Below, piece by piece: positions 37,934-46,071 of a DNA stretch of 64,000 nucleotides. The number at the start of each line of letters is the position of its first letter. Positions within the stretch are counted from its first letter, which is position 1. The DNA comes from Pseudomonas sp. GTDB lineage: Bacteria > Pseudomonadota > Gammaproteobacteria > Pseudomonadales > Pseudomonadaceae. The position numbers were made by a program, and so were the translations under genes. The notes under the pieces were generated by a model, which saw only the letters and a program-made list of their open reading frames with translations, was not told the DNA's origin and searched no databases. The stretch spans positions 122,071-186,070 of the forward strand of contig NZ_PEKX01000004.1 in assembly GCF_002796985.1 (NCBI RefSeq), read 5' to 3'.

Positions 37934-38347
37934 ATGACGACTTCACGCTTACCCGACCCGTTGCAGCTCTGCCGCGAGGCGTTGAACAAGCTCGAGAGCG
38001 GCATCAACGGCTTCGCTTCGCGCAAGATGGACTCTCCCGAGTTCGGTCGCCGAATGTCCTCCTGCACCCGCGTCTCCAGCGGGGCCCGCTACCTGGCCGA
38101 GCGTTCCGTCGCTCGCCTGCTGGAGCGCCTGGACCTACCCAGCCGCCAGGAGGTGCGTGAACTGGCCGATGCGGTTCGACGGATCGAGGACAAGCTCGAC
38201 CAACTGCTCCCCGATATGGGCCCCAAGGCACTGACGCCCCGCCCTCCGCGCAGTCGTCGGCCACTGGAGATGGAGCCGGGCGTGGCCTTGTCGAACGCCC
38301 GGCAGCGCGCCAAGCGCCCCGCCACCCATAACAAGAGGAAGCCATGA
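37934..38347 (+). CDS. Small basic protein adjacent to PHA synthase, possible synthase partner
   Basis: This 137-aa protein has a helical N-terminal half, an LADAVRRIEDKLDQLL amphipathic helix near residue 78 that resembles the C-terminal coiled coil of PhaE/phasin-like proteins, and a very basic, Pro/Arg-rich tail (RPPRSRRP, RAKRPATHNKRK). Class III PHA synthases need a second subunit, and this gene sits just before the synthase. The basic tail could also bind DNA or granule surfaces. The function is inferred from position and helix pattern only. Confidence 0.65.
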   Translation: MTTSRLPDPLQLCREALNKLESGINGFASRKMDSPEFGRRMSSCTRVSSGARYLAERSVARLLERLDLPSRQEVRELADAVRRIEDKLDQLLPDMGPKALTPRPPRSRRPLEMEPGVALSNARQRAKRPATHNKRKP

Positions 38348-38348
38348 C

Positions 38349-39416
38349 ATGCCCTTCCAGGAGAGTTTCAAGGAGCGTTTTAAAACCGAAGCCCGCCGGA
38401 TGCTGCAACGTCGGCGTAACGCACTGGACTATCTGAGTTCGCCCGGCCCGGCCATGGGCGAAACGCCCAAGCGTCTGCTGCATCGCCGTGGCACCCTCAG
38501 CCTGTACCACTATCACTCGACGGCGGACGAGGTGTATCGCGTACCGATACTGCTGGTCATGGCCACCACCAACCGTGCCTACCTGTTCGACCTCGCCAAA
38601 GGGCAGAGCCTCATCGAGTTTCTCCTGCACCGTGGTTACGACGTCTACGTCATCGACTGGAACCCGCCCACCCACGCCGAGAAGCACCTGAAGATCGAGA
38701 ACTACGTACTCGACTTCCTCCCCGACTGCGTGCGCCGCGTTCAGCAGGATGCCGGCGTGGAAGAGGTCACGCTGGTCGGCTACTGCATGGCCGGCATTCT
38801 CGCGTGCATCTATGCCGCGTTGCACCCGAACGCGCCGCTGAAGAACCTGGTGTGCTTCACCACCCCCATCGACTGGAGTCAGCTCGGTTGGGCCAAGGCC
38901 TTGGCGGACCCGAACAGCCTGGATATCGATGAACTGGTCGAACGCCTGCCGATCATCCCGGCAAAGATGATCGAAAACTCCTTCGACCTGCTCCGCCCGG
39001 CAGGCCGCGTGGCCGGTTGGCTGCGCCTGTGGGACAACCTCTGGGACGAGCAGTACGTCAGGGGCTACCGCATGATGACCGGCTGGGGTGCCGACTCCCT
39101 GCCCCTGGCGGGCGACTACTACCGGCAGCTCACCAAGGAGCTGGTGTGGAAGAACGGGTTGGTCGAAGGCACCTTGCGCATCGGCGGACGGTTGGTGCGA
39201 CTCGAGAAGATCAAGGTCCCGCTGCTGCACATCCTGGCCGAGCACGACACCCTGGTGCCACCGGCCAGCGGCGAGCCCCTGCTGAAAATGGTCGGCTCCA
39301 CCGACAAGGAAGAAATGATCATTCCCGGCGGGCACGTCAGCCTGGTCGCCGGCCCTTCGGCCATCAAGCGCATGTGGCCATCACTGGATCTCTGGTTGGG
39401 GAAACGCTCCATATGA
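38349..39416 (+). CDS. phaC: Class III-like polyhydroxyalkanoate synthase PhaC
   Basis: This 355-aa protein has the PHA-synthase nucleophile box GYCMAG (Cys146), in which Cys replaces the Ser of lipases. The WNPPTHAEKHLKIENYVLD region is split around residue 104, the acid lies in AEHDTLVPP and the His in GGHVSLVAG. Length and missing N-terminal extension are those of class III synthases, not the ~560-aa class II enzymes usual in Pseudomonas. It polymerises hydroxyacyl-CoAs. The gene ends in an ATGA overlap with the GNAT gene. The substrate chain length is unknown. Confidence 0.88.
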   Translation: MPFQESFKERFKTEARRMLQRRRNALDYLSSPGPAMGETPKRLLHRRGTLSLYHYHSTADEVYRVPILLVMATTNRAYLFDLAKGQSLIEFLLHRGYDVYVIDWNPPTHAEKHLKIENYVLDFLPDCVRRVQQDAGVEEVTLVGYCMAGILACIYAALHPNAPLKNLVCFTTPIDWSQLGWAKALADPNSLDIDELVERLPIIPAKMIENSFDLLRPAGRVAGWLRLWDNLWDEQYVRGYRMMTGWGADSLPLAGDYYRQLTKELVWKNGLVEGTLRIGGRLVRLEKIKVPLLHILAEHDTLVPPASGEPLLKMVGSTDKEEMIIPGGHVSLVAGPSAIKRMWPSLDLWLGKRSI

Positions 39417-40009
39417 AAAAGCCTGCTTCGCGCCACTATCCTCGCCGCCTCGAACTCAATGGCACCTCTGTCGACTTCCGCCTGATGACGACGGACGACG
39501 CTGCCGCACTCACCGGCTTCATTGGCCAGCTTCCGGTCCACGACCTGCTGTTCGTACGCCGCGACATCAGCCACCCGAAAGTCATCGCGGCGTGGCTGAG
39601 CTCCCTGGGCGAGCAGGTCACCAGCTTGGCCGCCTATGCCGGCGACCAACTGGTGGGCTGCAGTGCCGTGGTAGTCGACAGTTGGTCCTGGTCGGCCCAT
39701 GTCGGCGACCTGCGCATCCTCGTGGCGCCCGAGTGGCGCGGTGTCGGCCTGGGCGGGGTGCTGATCCGCGAAAGCGTCAACCTCGCGGTCAGCCAGGGCC
39801 TGGAAAAACTGACCGTGCAGATGACGGTCGACCAAAGCGCGGCGATAACCGCCTTCGAGGCGCTGGGCTTCCAGCCCGAGTCGGTGCTGCGCAACCACGT
39901 CAGGGACCATGAAGGGCACACCTATGACCTCGCCCTGCTGAGCCTGGATGTCAATGAACTGAACGCTCTCGCCAGCGGCAAGGGCATGGTCACGGCGATG
40001 AACGACTGA
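39413..40009 (+). CDS. GNAT-family N-acetyltransferase
   Basis: This 198-aa protein has the acetyl-CoA-binding signature LVAPEWRGVGLGGVLI near residue 105 and ITAFEALGFQPE at the end of the fold, as in GNAT enzymes. It overlaps the phaC stop by ATGA and is therefore co-translated with it. The substrate is unknown. Related GNATs occur in other acyl-CoA operons of Pseudomonas without assigned roles. Confidence 0.85.
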   Translation: MKKPASRHYPRRLELNGTSVDFRLMTTDDAAALTGFIGQLPVHDLLFVRRDISHPKVIAAWLSSLGEQVTSLAAYAGDQLVGCSAVVVDSWSWSAHVGDLRILVAPEWRGVGLGGVLIRESVNLAVSQGLEKLTVQMTVDQSAAITAFEALGFQPESVLRNHVRDHEGHTYDLALLSLDVNELNALASGKGMVTAMND

Positions 40010-40013
40010 CGAA

Positions 40014-40041
40014 AAATGGGGCAGCTAAAGCTGCCCCATTT
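40014..40041. terminator. Bidirectional intrinsic terminator
   Basis: A 12-bp stem AAATGGGGCAGC / GCTGCCCCATTT with loop TAAA lies between the convergent GNAT and acyl-CoA ligase genes. The A/T ends give short U tracts in both directions. Confidence 0.88.
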
Positions 40042-40063
40042 CCTGCCTTGCTTCACCCTCGCT

Positions 40064-41632
40064 CTAAGCGATATTGCGCGAATGTTTCTCCCAGAAGGGT
40101 TTGCGCAGCTCGTTCTTCAGCACCTTGCCAACGCCTGACAGTGGCAGACCATTGCGGAACTCAACGCTACGCGGACACTTGTAGCCGGCGATCCTCTGCC
40201 GGCAGTGCTCGATGATATGGTCCACCGACACGTCCTCGCCGGGCTTGAGCACCACCACCGCATGCACGCTTTCGCCCCACTTGTCCGAAGGGATGCCGAT
40301 GGCCGCGCACTGGGCAACCGCCGGATGGCTGGCGATGGCCGTCTCGACCTCCGCCGAGTAGACGTTCTCGCCGCCGCTGACGATCATGTCCTTGAGACGG
40401 TCGACGATGTAGACAAAGCCCTCGTCATCCATGTAACCGCCGTCACCGGTATGCATCCAGCCGTTGCGCAGCGCCTCGGCGGTCGCTTCCGGCTTCTTCC
40501 AGTAGCCCAGCATCACCTGCGGGCCACGGACGATGATTTCGCCGACCGTGCCCTTCGGCACTTCGTTGCCTTCACCATCGATGATGCGCACTTCCGCACA
40601 GGCCACCGGCCGACCGGCCGAGTACATCCTGCCGCTCGCCTGGTGCTCGGCGCTGTGATACTCGGCGTCGAGCATGGTGCCGCCGGTAGTCAGTTCGGTC
40701 ATGCCGTAACCCTGGAAGAACCCCGCTGACGGGAAGGCCGGGCAGGCGCGATCGAGCAGCGCAGGCGAAATCGGTGAGGCGCCGTAGATGACGTGGCGAA
40801 TCTGCTCCAGTGGGAGCTGCGCCAGTTCAGGGTTGGCGTCGCGGGCATCGAGCATCATCTGGATCATGGTCGGCGCCAGCATCACATCGGTGATGCCCTC
40901 GGCCAGGACCATGCGCACCGCCGCTTCGCCGCTGAAGGCCGGCAGCGGAACGTGAATGCCGCCGGACACCATCAGCCCGTACAGGGCGGAAAAGTCGGCC
41001 AGATGGAACATCGGCATGGCATGCAGGAGCACGGTGTCGTTGCGATAGAAGCCCTTCGCCATGGCAGCATAGCTGGCATAGGCGAGGTTGTTGTGGCTGA
41101 TCATCACGCCCTTGGGGAAGCCGGTGGTGCCGCCGGTGTAGAAGATCCCGAGCAGCGCATCGCCACCACGACGCACGTCTTCCACGGCCACCGCGCTGGC
41201 CAGCAGCGCCTCATAGGACAGCATGCCGGGCGGCGTCTCACCATCGCCGGCATAGATCACCGTACGGACCGTTCCAGCCTGCGCGGCGACCGTCTGGCCA
41301 ACTTCGACGAAGGCATCGTCGACGATCAGCAGGGTGCATTCGGAGTCATCCAGCGAGTAGAGAATTTCCGTGGGGCTCCAGCGCGTATTGACCGGATTCA
41401 GCACGCCACCGCCCCAGGGCACGCCGAACACGTATTCGATATAGCGTTGCGAGTTTCGCGAGAGCATCGCGACGCAGTCGCCGCTGGCCATTCCCAGCTT
41501 GCGCAGCGCGCCAGCCAGGCGAGCGATGCGATCATGCAGTTCGAGGAAGGTGACGCTGCGCCCCTGATAACGGATGGCGGTCGCCTGAGGACGCTGTTGC
41601 AGGTGGCGATGCAATCCCTGGGTGATGTACAT
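40064..41632 (-). CDS. Acyl-CoA synthetase (AMP-forming ligase)
   Basis: This 522-aa ANL-superfamily enzyme has the AMP-binding loop FYTGGTTGFPKGV, QGYGMTELTT, TGDGGYMDDEGFVYIVDRLKD and the terminal catalytic Lys in GVGKVLKNELRK. It activates a fatty or branched carboxylic acid as the acyl-CoA that feeds the operon upstream. AGGAG lies 6-7 nt before the ATG at 41632; 29 additional upstream codons are not homologous. It is the last gene of the seven-gene minus-strand operon, though 211 nt separate it from the acyl-CoA dehydrogenase. Confidence 0.92.
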   Translation of the reverse strand: MYITQGLHRHLQQRPQATAIRYQGRSVTFLELHDRIARLAGALRKLGMASGDCVAMLSRNSQRYIEYVFGVPWGGGVLNPVNTRWSPTEILYSLDDSECTLLIVDDAFVEVGQTVAAQAGTVRTVIYAGDGETPPGMLSYEALLASAVAVEDVRRGGDALLGIFYTGGTTGFPKGVMISHNNLAYASYAAMAKGFYRNDTVLLHAMPMFHLADFSALYGLMVSGGIHVPLPAFSGEAAVRMVLAEGITDVMLAPTMIQMMLDARDANPELAQLPLEQIRHVIYGASPISPALLDRACPAFPSAGFFQGYGMTELTTGGTMLDAEYHSAEHQASGRMYSAGRPVACAEVRIIDGEGNEVPKGTVGEIIVRGPQVMLGYWKKPEATAEALRNGWMHTGDGGYMDDEGFVYIVDRLKDMIVSGGENVYSAEVETAIASHPAVAQCAAIGIPSDKWGESVHAVVVLKPGEDVSVDHIIEHCRQRIAGYKCPRSVEFRNGLPLSGVGKVLKNELRKPFWEKHSRNIA

Positions 41633-41843
41633 GTCGTTCTCCTGTCTTGTTCTTGTTAGGAGTGCACCTGGCAGCAGGATGGCAGCCTTGCCCTGCCCTT
41701 GCCCACCAGGGGCGTGCACTCCGTCGGATACACGGATTTCAGGCCGGAGGCCACTGCTTCATTTTTCTCCGCTTTGGAAATGCATCGAACGGTGACGCCG
41801 TGCAGACGCCACCATTCGTTTATCGCTAGCGCTTCAGGCTGGT
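41633..41843. promoter_or_regulatory. Gap with distant inverted repeat GGAGTGCAC / GTGCACTCC
   Basis: Perfect 9-bp arms at 41659-41667 and 41714-41722 are separated by 46 nt, with CCTGG/CCAGG continuing the symmetry imperfectly. The arms contain ACTCC-type half-sites like those of the palindromes at 28330 and 36487. The region upstream of the ligase start may hold its own promoter. No gene is seen here. Confidence 0.4.
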
Positions 41844-42995
41844 CTACAGTGAGCGGCCGACCAGCTCACGCTGGATTTCGTTGGCGCCTCCGTAGATGCG
41901 TGCCACTCGCGAGTCCGAGAACATCCGTGCGATGGGGTACTCGTTCATGTAGCCGAAGCCACCGAAGAACTGCAGGCAACGGTCCACCACTTCGCACTGG
42001 CGGTCGGTCAGCCAGAACTTGCCCATCGAGGCCAGGGTGGTATCCAGGGTGCCATCCACCCAGCGCTGCACGATCAGGTCGCAGAAGGTCCGCGAGGCCA
42101 TGACGATCGCCTTGATCTCCGCCAGCTGGAAGCGGGTGTTCTGGAACTCCAGGATCGACTTGCCGAAAGCCTTGCGCTCACGGGTGTAGTCCACGGTGAG
42201 GGTGAAGGCCCGCTCCATGGCTGCCGCCGCGGCGATGGCGATTTCCGCGCGCTCGTAGGGCAGTTGCTGCATCAACTGGTAGAAGCCCTGCCCTTCCACG
42301 CCGCCCAACAGGCAGCTCGCCGGCACTTCACACTCGTCGAAGAACATCTCCGAAGTGTCCTGGCCCGGCAGACCGACCTTGTCCAGACACTGGCCACGGA
42401 TGAAGCCCGGCGTTTGGGTATCGACGATGAACAGCGAGATGCCCTTGGAGCCCTTGGCCTCGGTGTCGGTCTTGGCGATCACTACGACCATGTCGCTGTT
42501 CTGGCCGTTGCTGATGAAGGTCTTCGAGCCGCTGATGACGTACTTGTCACCCTTCTTCACGGCACGGGTGCGCACGCCCTGAAGGTCCGAACCGGTCCCC
42601 GGCTCGGTCATCGCAATGGAAGTGATGATCGCCCCGGAAGCGATGCCCGGCAGCCACTGGCGCTTCTGCTCCTCGGTACCGCTGGCGAGGATGTAATGGC
42701 CGACGATGTGGTTGATGCCCAGGGCGATGCTCACGGCGCCGGCATAATTCAGCTCCTCCATGACCACCGCATAGTAAGCCGGCGAGCCATCGACGCCGCC
42801 GTACTCGGAAGGCATGTCCGGCAGGATCATGCCCATCTCGCCACAGGCCAGCCAGGATTCGCGGTCCGACCGGTGCTGCGCGCGCCACTTGTCCTCGTGG
42901 GGCAGCAGTTGTTCGCGGATGAAACGGCGGATGCTGTCGCGGAAAGCCTCCAGGTCGGCATCCATCCAGGGAGAGCGGTAATTTTCCAGGCGCAT
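41844..42995 (-). CDS. Acyl-CoA dehydrogenase, medium-length form
   Basis: This 383-aa enzyme of standard length has IAMTEPGTGSDLQGV, SGSKTFISNGQNSDMVVV, the DYTRERKAFGKSI segment, LQFFGGFGYMNEYPIAR and IYGGANEIQRE. It follows the SDR gene by 14 nt in the minus-strand operon. It would oxidise the acyl-CoA after racemisation of an alpha-methyl branch. It is unlike the two ~595-aa dehydrogenases elsewhere in the window. Confidence 0.94.
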   Translation of the reverse strand: MRLENYRSPWMDADLEAFRDSIRRFIREQLLPHEDKWRAQHRSDRESWLACGEMGMILPDMPSEYGGVDGSPAYYAVVMEELNYAGAVSIALGINHIVGHYILASGTEEQKRQWLPGIASGAIITSIAMTEPGTGSDLQGVRTRAVKKGDKYVISGSKTFISNGQNSDMVVVIAKTDTEAKGSKGISLFIVDTQTPGFIRGQCLDKVGLPGQDTSEMFFDECEVPASCLLGGVEGQGFYQLMQQLPYERAEIAIAAAAAMERAFTLTVDYTRERKAFGKSILEFQNTRFQLAEIKAIVMASRTFCDLIVQRWVDGTLDTTLASMGKFWLTDRQCEVVDRCLQFFGGFGYMNEYPIARMFSDSRVARIYGGANEIQRELVGRSL

Positions 42996-43009
42996 GTCGT
43001 TTTCCTCCG

Positions 43010-43840
43010 TCAGACGGTGCCGAGACCGCCGCCACAGACCAGTACCTGGCCCGAGACGTAGTTGGATTCAGGCAGGCAGAACAGGTACACCGCACCCGCC
43101 GCTTCGTCCGGCGTGCCGGGGCGGCCCAGCGGGCACATCTGCTTGCCGGCTTCGATGGCCGCGGCCTGGATACCAACCTTGATCTCGCGACCTTCGATGG
43201 TGACCGTCTTGCTGTTGTCGCCGGCCAGCGCCTGGGTCATGCGCGTTTCGATATGGCCGAAGGCGACCGCGTTGACGTTGACGTTGTAGCGCCCCCACTC
43301 CCGGGACAGGGTCTTGGTCATGCCCAGGATGCCGGCCTTGGCCGTGGAGTAGTTGGCCTGGCCCGCGCTGCCGGCAGCGGCCACCGAGGAAATATTGACG
43401 ACCTTGCGGTAGACGGCCTTGCCTTCGGCAATTTCCTGCTTGGCCATGGCGCTGATGTGCGGCTGTGCAGCGCGCAGGATGCGGAACGGCGCGGTCAGAT
43501 GGCAGTCGATGATCGCGTACCACTGCTCATCGCTCATCTTCTGGATGACGTTGTCCCAGGTGTAGCCGGCGTTGTTGATGATGATGTCGATGCCGCCGAA
43601 GCTCTCGAGAGCCGTCTTGACGAAGCGATCGGCGAAATCCACCGCCGTCACGCTACCGACACAGGCCACGGCTTCACCACCGGCGTTGCGGATTTCCGCA
43701 ACCACTTCCTCGGCGGGGCCTGCGTCCAGGTCATTGATCACCACCCGAGCGCCTTCGGAGGCCAGTTTCAGGGCCACGCTGCGGCCGATGCCGCGACCGG
43801 AGCCGGTCACCAGCGCCACTTTTCCTTCAAGCTTGTGCAT
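43010..43840 (-). CDS. Short-chain dehydrogenase (likely 3-hydroxyacyl-CoA dehydrogenase)
   Basis: This 276-aa classical SDR has the NAD(P) motif TGSGRGIG (residues 12-19), NNAGYTWDN, NISSVAAAGSAG and the catalytic YSTAK. The Asp after the second strand (VINDLD) favours NAD. An insertion of about 20 residues follows the EGREIKVG region. Located between the hydratase and dehydrogenase genes, it probably oxidises the 3-hydroxyacyl-CoA intermediate. FabG-like reduction is the alternative. Confidence 0.9.
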   Translation of the reverse strand: MHKLEGKVALVTGSGRGIGRSVALKLASEGARVVINDLDAGPAEEVVAEIRNAGGEAVACVGSVTAVDFADRFVKTALESFGGIDIIINNAGYTWDNVIQKMSDEQWYAIIDCHLTAPFRILRAAQPHISAMAKQEIAEGKAVYRKVVNISSVAAAGSAGQANYSTAKAGILGMTKTLSREWGRYNVNVNAVAFGHIETRMTQALAGDNSKTVTIEGREIKVGIQAAAIEAGKQMCPLGRPGTPDEAAGAVYLFCLPESNYVSGQVLVCGGGLGTV

Positions 43841-43879
43841 GTTGTTGTGTTCCTGCTGTGCAATGGGTTGGGTGGAAAA

Positions 43880-44299
43880 TCAAGCCAGCGCCACGACGGC
43901 TTCGCCGATGACCTTGGCCTCGCCGTACTGGTTGGCACACTGGATTTCAAGGCGTACGCGCTTCTCGCCGTCCTGTTCGAACTTGTCCGCTACCCGGCCG
44001 GTGAGGTGCGGGATGTGGCCCAGTTGGGTGATGCCGACGAAGCGCACCGCCAGCCGGCGTAGGCGCGATTGCGGCACCCAATGGGTGAGCAGGCGCCCCA
44101 GATAGGCAACGGACAGCATGCCGTGGGCGAACACGTCGGGCTGACGGGCCTTGCGGGCGAAGTCGATATCGATGTGGATCTGGTTGTGGTCGCCCGAAGC
44201 GCCGGCGTAGAGCGCCAGCATGGTGCGATTGATCGGGCGCAGCTTGAGCAGCGGCAGCTGGTCGCCCACCTGAACGTCGCTGTAGAGGGGAATGTTCAT
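43880..44299 (-). CDS. MaoC-type hydratase, hotdog half with catalytic motif
   Basis: This 139-aa hotdog protein has the MaoC hydratase-2 motif ASGDHNQIHIDIDFARK (Asp/His dyad) followed by FAHGM. It pairs with the preceding MaoC-N-like protein, in the manner of two-subunit enoyl-CoA hydratases of branched-chain and sterol pathways. It is 12 nt downstream of that gene. Confidence 0.9.
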   Translation of the reverse strand: MNIPLYSDVQVGDQLPLLKLRPINRTMLALYAGASGDHNQIHIDIDFARKARQPDVFAHGMLSVAYLGRLLTHWVPQSRLRRLAVRFVGITQLGHIPHLTGRVADKFEQDGEKRVRLEIQCANQYGEAKVIGEAVVALA

Positions 44300-44311
44300 C
44301 GATGGGCTACC

Positions 44312-44752
44312 TCAGCGCTGCACGAGCGAGGAACGGATGTCGGCGACGTGCTCGCCATCCTGGTTGGTGACGCGGGTTTCCTGAACCACGAACTGCAGCG
44401 CCCCGCCTTTCTTCTCGTAGACATCGACGATGCGTGTATCGAAGGTCAGGACATCGCCGGCAAAAGCCATGCGGTGGTAATCGAACTCCTGCTCGGCGTG
44501 GAGGATGCGGCCGAGGTCGAAGCCCATGACATCCTCGACGATGGCCTGGGCATTGCGGCCTTCACTTTCCAGGCACATGAGGAAACTCGGCGGTACCGGA
44601 ATGGCCGGGTAACCGGCAGAGCGCGCGGCTTCGTCGTCGAAGTAGATCGGATCGGTTTCGCCGATTGCCTTGGCGAAGAAGCGCAGGCGGCCTTTTTCCA
44701 CCTCGCTGGTGGTCACTCCGGTGGAGCGACCGATCAGGGATTTGTCTGCCAT
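44312..44752 (-). CDS. MaoC N-terminal-type hydratase partner (FAS1-like dehydratase domain)
   Basis: This 146-aa hotdog protein of the MaoC_dehydrat_N type has RLRFFAKAIGETDPIYFDDEAAR (split), VPPSFLMCL, HAEQEFDYHRM and GDVLTFDTRIVDVYEKKGG. It lacks the full Asp-x5-His catalytic motif, which fits a structural partner of the active half encoded next. Together the two should hydrate the 2-enoyl-CoA. The gene is 10 nt after the thiolase gene. Confidence 0.9.
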   Translation of the reverse strand: MADKSLIGRSTGVTTSEVEKGRLRFFAKAIGETDPIYFDDEAARSAGYPAIPVPPSFLMCLESEGRNAQAIVEDVMGFDLGRILHAEQEFDYHRMAFAGDVLTFDTRIVDVYEKKGGALQFVVQETRVTNQDGEHVADIRSSLVQR

Positions 44753-44762
44753 GTGCGCCTCC

Positions 44763-45950
44763 TCAGCCGCGCCCGTAGAGCGTCACGACACCGGCGCCAC
44801 CCAGGCCGAGGTTGTGCTGCAGCGCATGCTGCAGGCCCTGCACCTGGCGCTTGTCGGCGGTACCGCGCAGTTGATGAGTCAGCTCGTAGCACTGCGCAAG
44901 GCCAGTGGCGCCCAGCGGATGCCCCTTGGACAGCAGACCGCCCGAGGGATTGACCACGACCTGGCCACCGTAGGTATTGTTGCCGTCCATGACGAACTTC
45001 TCGCCTTCGCCAACCTTGCAGAAGCCCAGGCCCTCGTAGGTCAGCAGCTCGTTGTGGGCGAAGCAGTCGTGCAGTTCGCAGACACGGATATCTTCCGGCC
45101 CAATGCCGGCCTTCTCGTAAACCTCGTAGGCGGCATCGTGGGTCATGCCGACGCCGACGATGTTGATCATCGAGGGCGGATCGAAGGCATCGGGCTTATC
45201 GGTGGCCATGGCCTGGGCCAGGATGGTCACGTCGGTACGCAGCCCGTGCTTGCGTGCAAAGCGTTCGGAGACGAGGATCGCTGCGGCGCCGCCGCAAGTC
45301 GGCGGGCAAGCCATCAGGCGCGTCATGACACCTTCCCAGACCACCTGGTCGGCCATCACGTCCTCGGTGGTGACCACCTTGCGGAACACCGACATCGGGT
45401 TGTTGGCGGCATGCCGGCTGGCCTTGGCGCGAATCGCCGCGAAGGTCTCCATGCGCGTGCCGTGCTTTTCCATGTGCTCCTTGCCGGCGCCGCCGAAGAA
45501 CATCAGCGCGCCCGGCATGCCAACGCCCTCGGGAATCACCTCGGCGGCGGCCTCGAAGCCCTTGCCGGTGGTGATCGGGCGATCGGTCCAGTGATTTTTC
45601 AGTGCGCCGGGCTGCATCTGTTCGAAACCAAACGCCAGGGCGCAGTCGACCATGCCGCTCTCCACGGCCTGGCGGGCCAGGTAGAGCGCGGTGGAACCGC
45701 TGGAGCAGTTGTTGTTGACGTTGATGACCGGGATACCGCTCATGCCGACTTCATACAGGGCCGACTGGCCGCTGGTGGAGTCGCCGTAGACGTACCCGGC
45801 GTAGGCCTGTTGAATCAGATCGAAACTCAGGCCGGCATCCTTCAGCGCGAGACGCACGGCTTCGGCTCCCATCTCGATATAGGTGCCGCTGGCGCCGGGC
45901 TTGGCAAAGGGAATCATGCCCACACCGGCTACATAGGTTTTCTGCGACAT
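44763..45950 (-). CDS. SCP-x-like thiolase / lipid-transfer protein thiolase domain
   Basis: This 395-aa thiolase-fold protein of the sterol-carrier-protein type has the active Cys in NVNNNCSSGSTAL, CELHDCFAHNELLTYE, and HPLGATGLAQ. The SCP2 sterol-binding domain is not fused. Such enzymes cleave 2-methyl-branched and sterol side-chain 3-ketoacyl-CoAs, releasing propionyl-CoA. GGAG lies 7 nt upstream of the ATG at 45950; the longer open frame to 46436 lies over the racemase gene and is not coding. Confidence 0.92.
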   Translation of the reverse strand: MSQKTYVAGVGMIPFAKPGASGTYIEMGAEAVRLALKDAGLSFDLIQQAYAGYVYGDSTSGQSALYEVGMSGIPVINVNNNCSSGSTALYLARQAVESGMVDCALAFGFEQMQPGALKNHWTDRPITTGKGFEAAAEVIPEGVGMPGALMFFGGAGKEHMEKHGTRMETFAAIRAKASRHAANNPMSVFRKVVTTEDVMADQVVWEGVMTRLMACPPTCGGAAAILVSERFARKHGLRTDVTILAQAMATDKPDAFDPPSMINIVGVGMTHDAAYEVYEKAGIGPEDIRVCELHDCFAHNELLTYEGLGFCKVGEGEKFVMDGNNTYGGQVVVNPSGGLLSKGHPLGATGLAQCYELTHQLRGTADKRQVQGLQHALQHNLGLGGAGVVTLYGRG

Positions 45951-46048
45951 CGTGCTCTCCAGTGATCTATGTGTGAAGGGCACGCCTCGACCAGCGCACC
46001 TTGCAGCCATGGTCTGGCATGGCGGTCGGGCTGTATCCCGCCCAGGAT

Positions 46049-46065
46049 GGGTGGGCAACCCACCC
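46049..46065. repeat. GGGTGGG-CAA-CCCACCC hairpin
   Basis: A 7-bp perfect stem with a 3-nt loop lies in the 121-nt gap between the racemase and thiolase genes. It resembles a common Pseudomonas intergenic palindrome. It may limit read-through or stabilise the mRNA. Confidence 0.5.
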
Positions 46066-46071
46066 CTTCCC

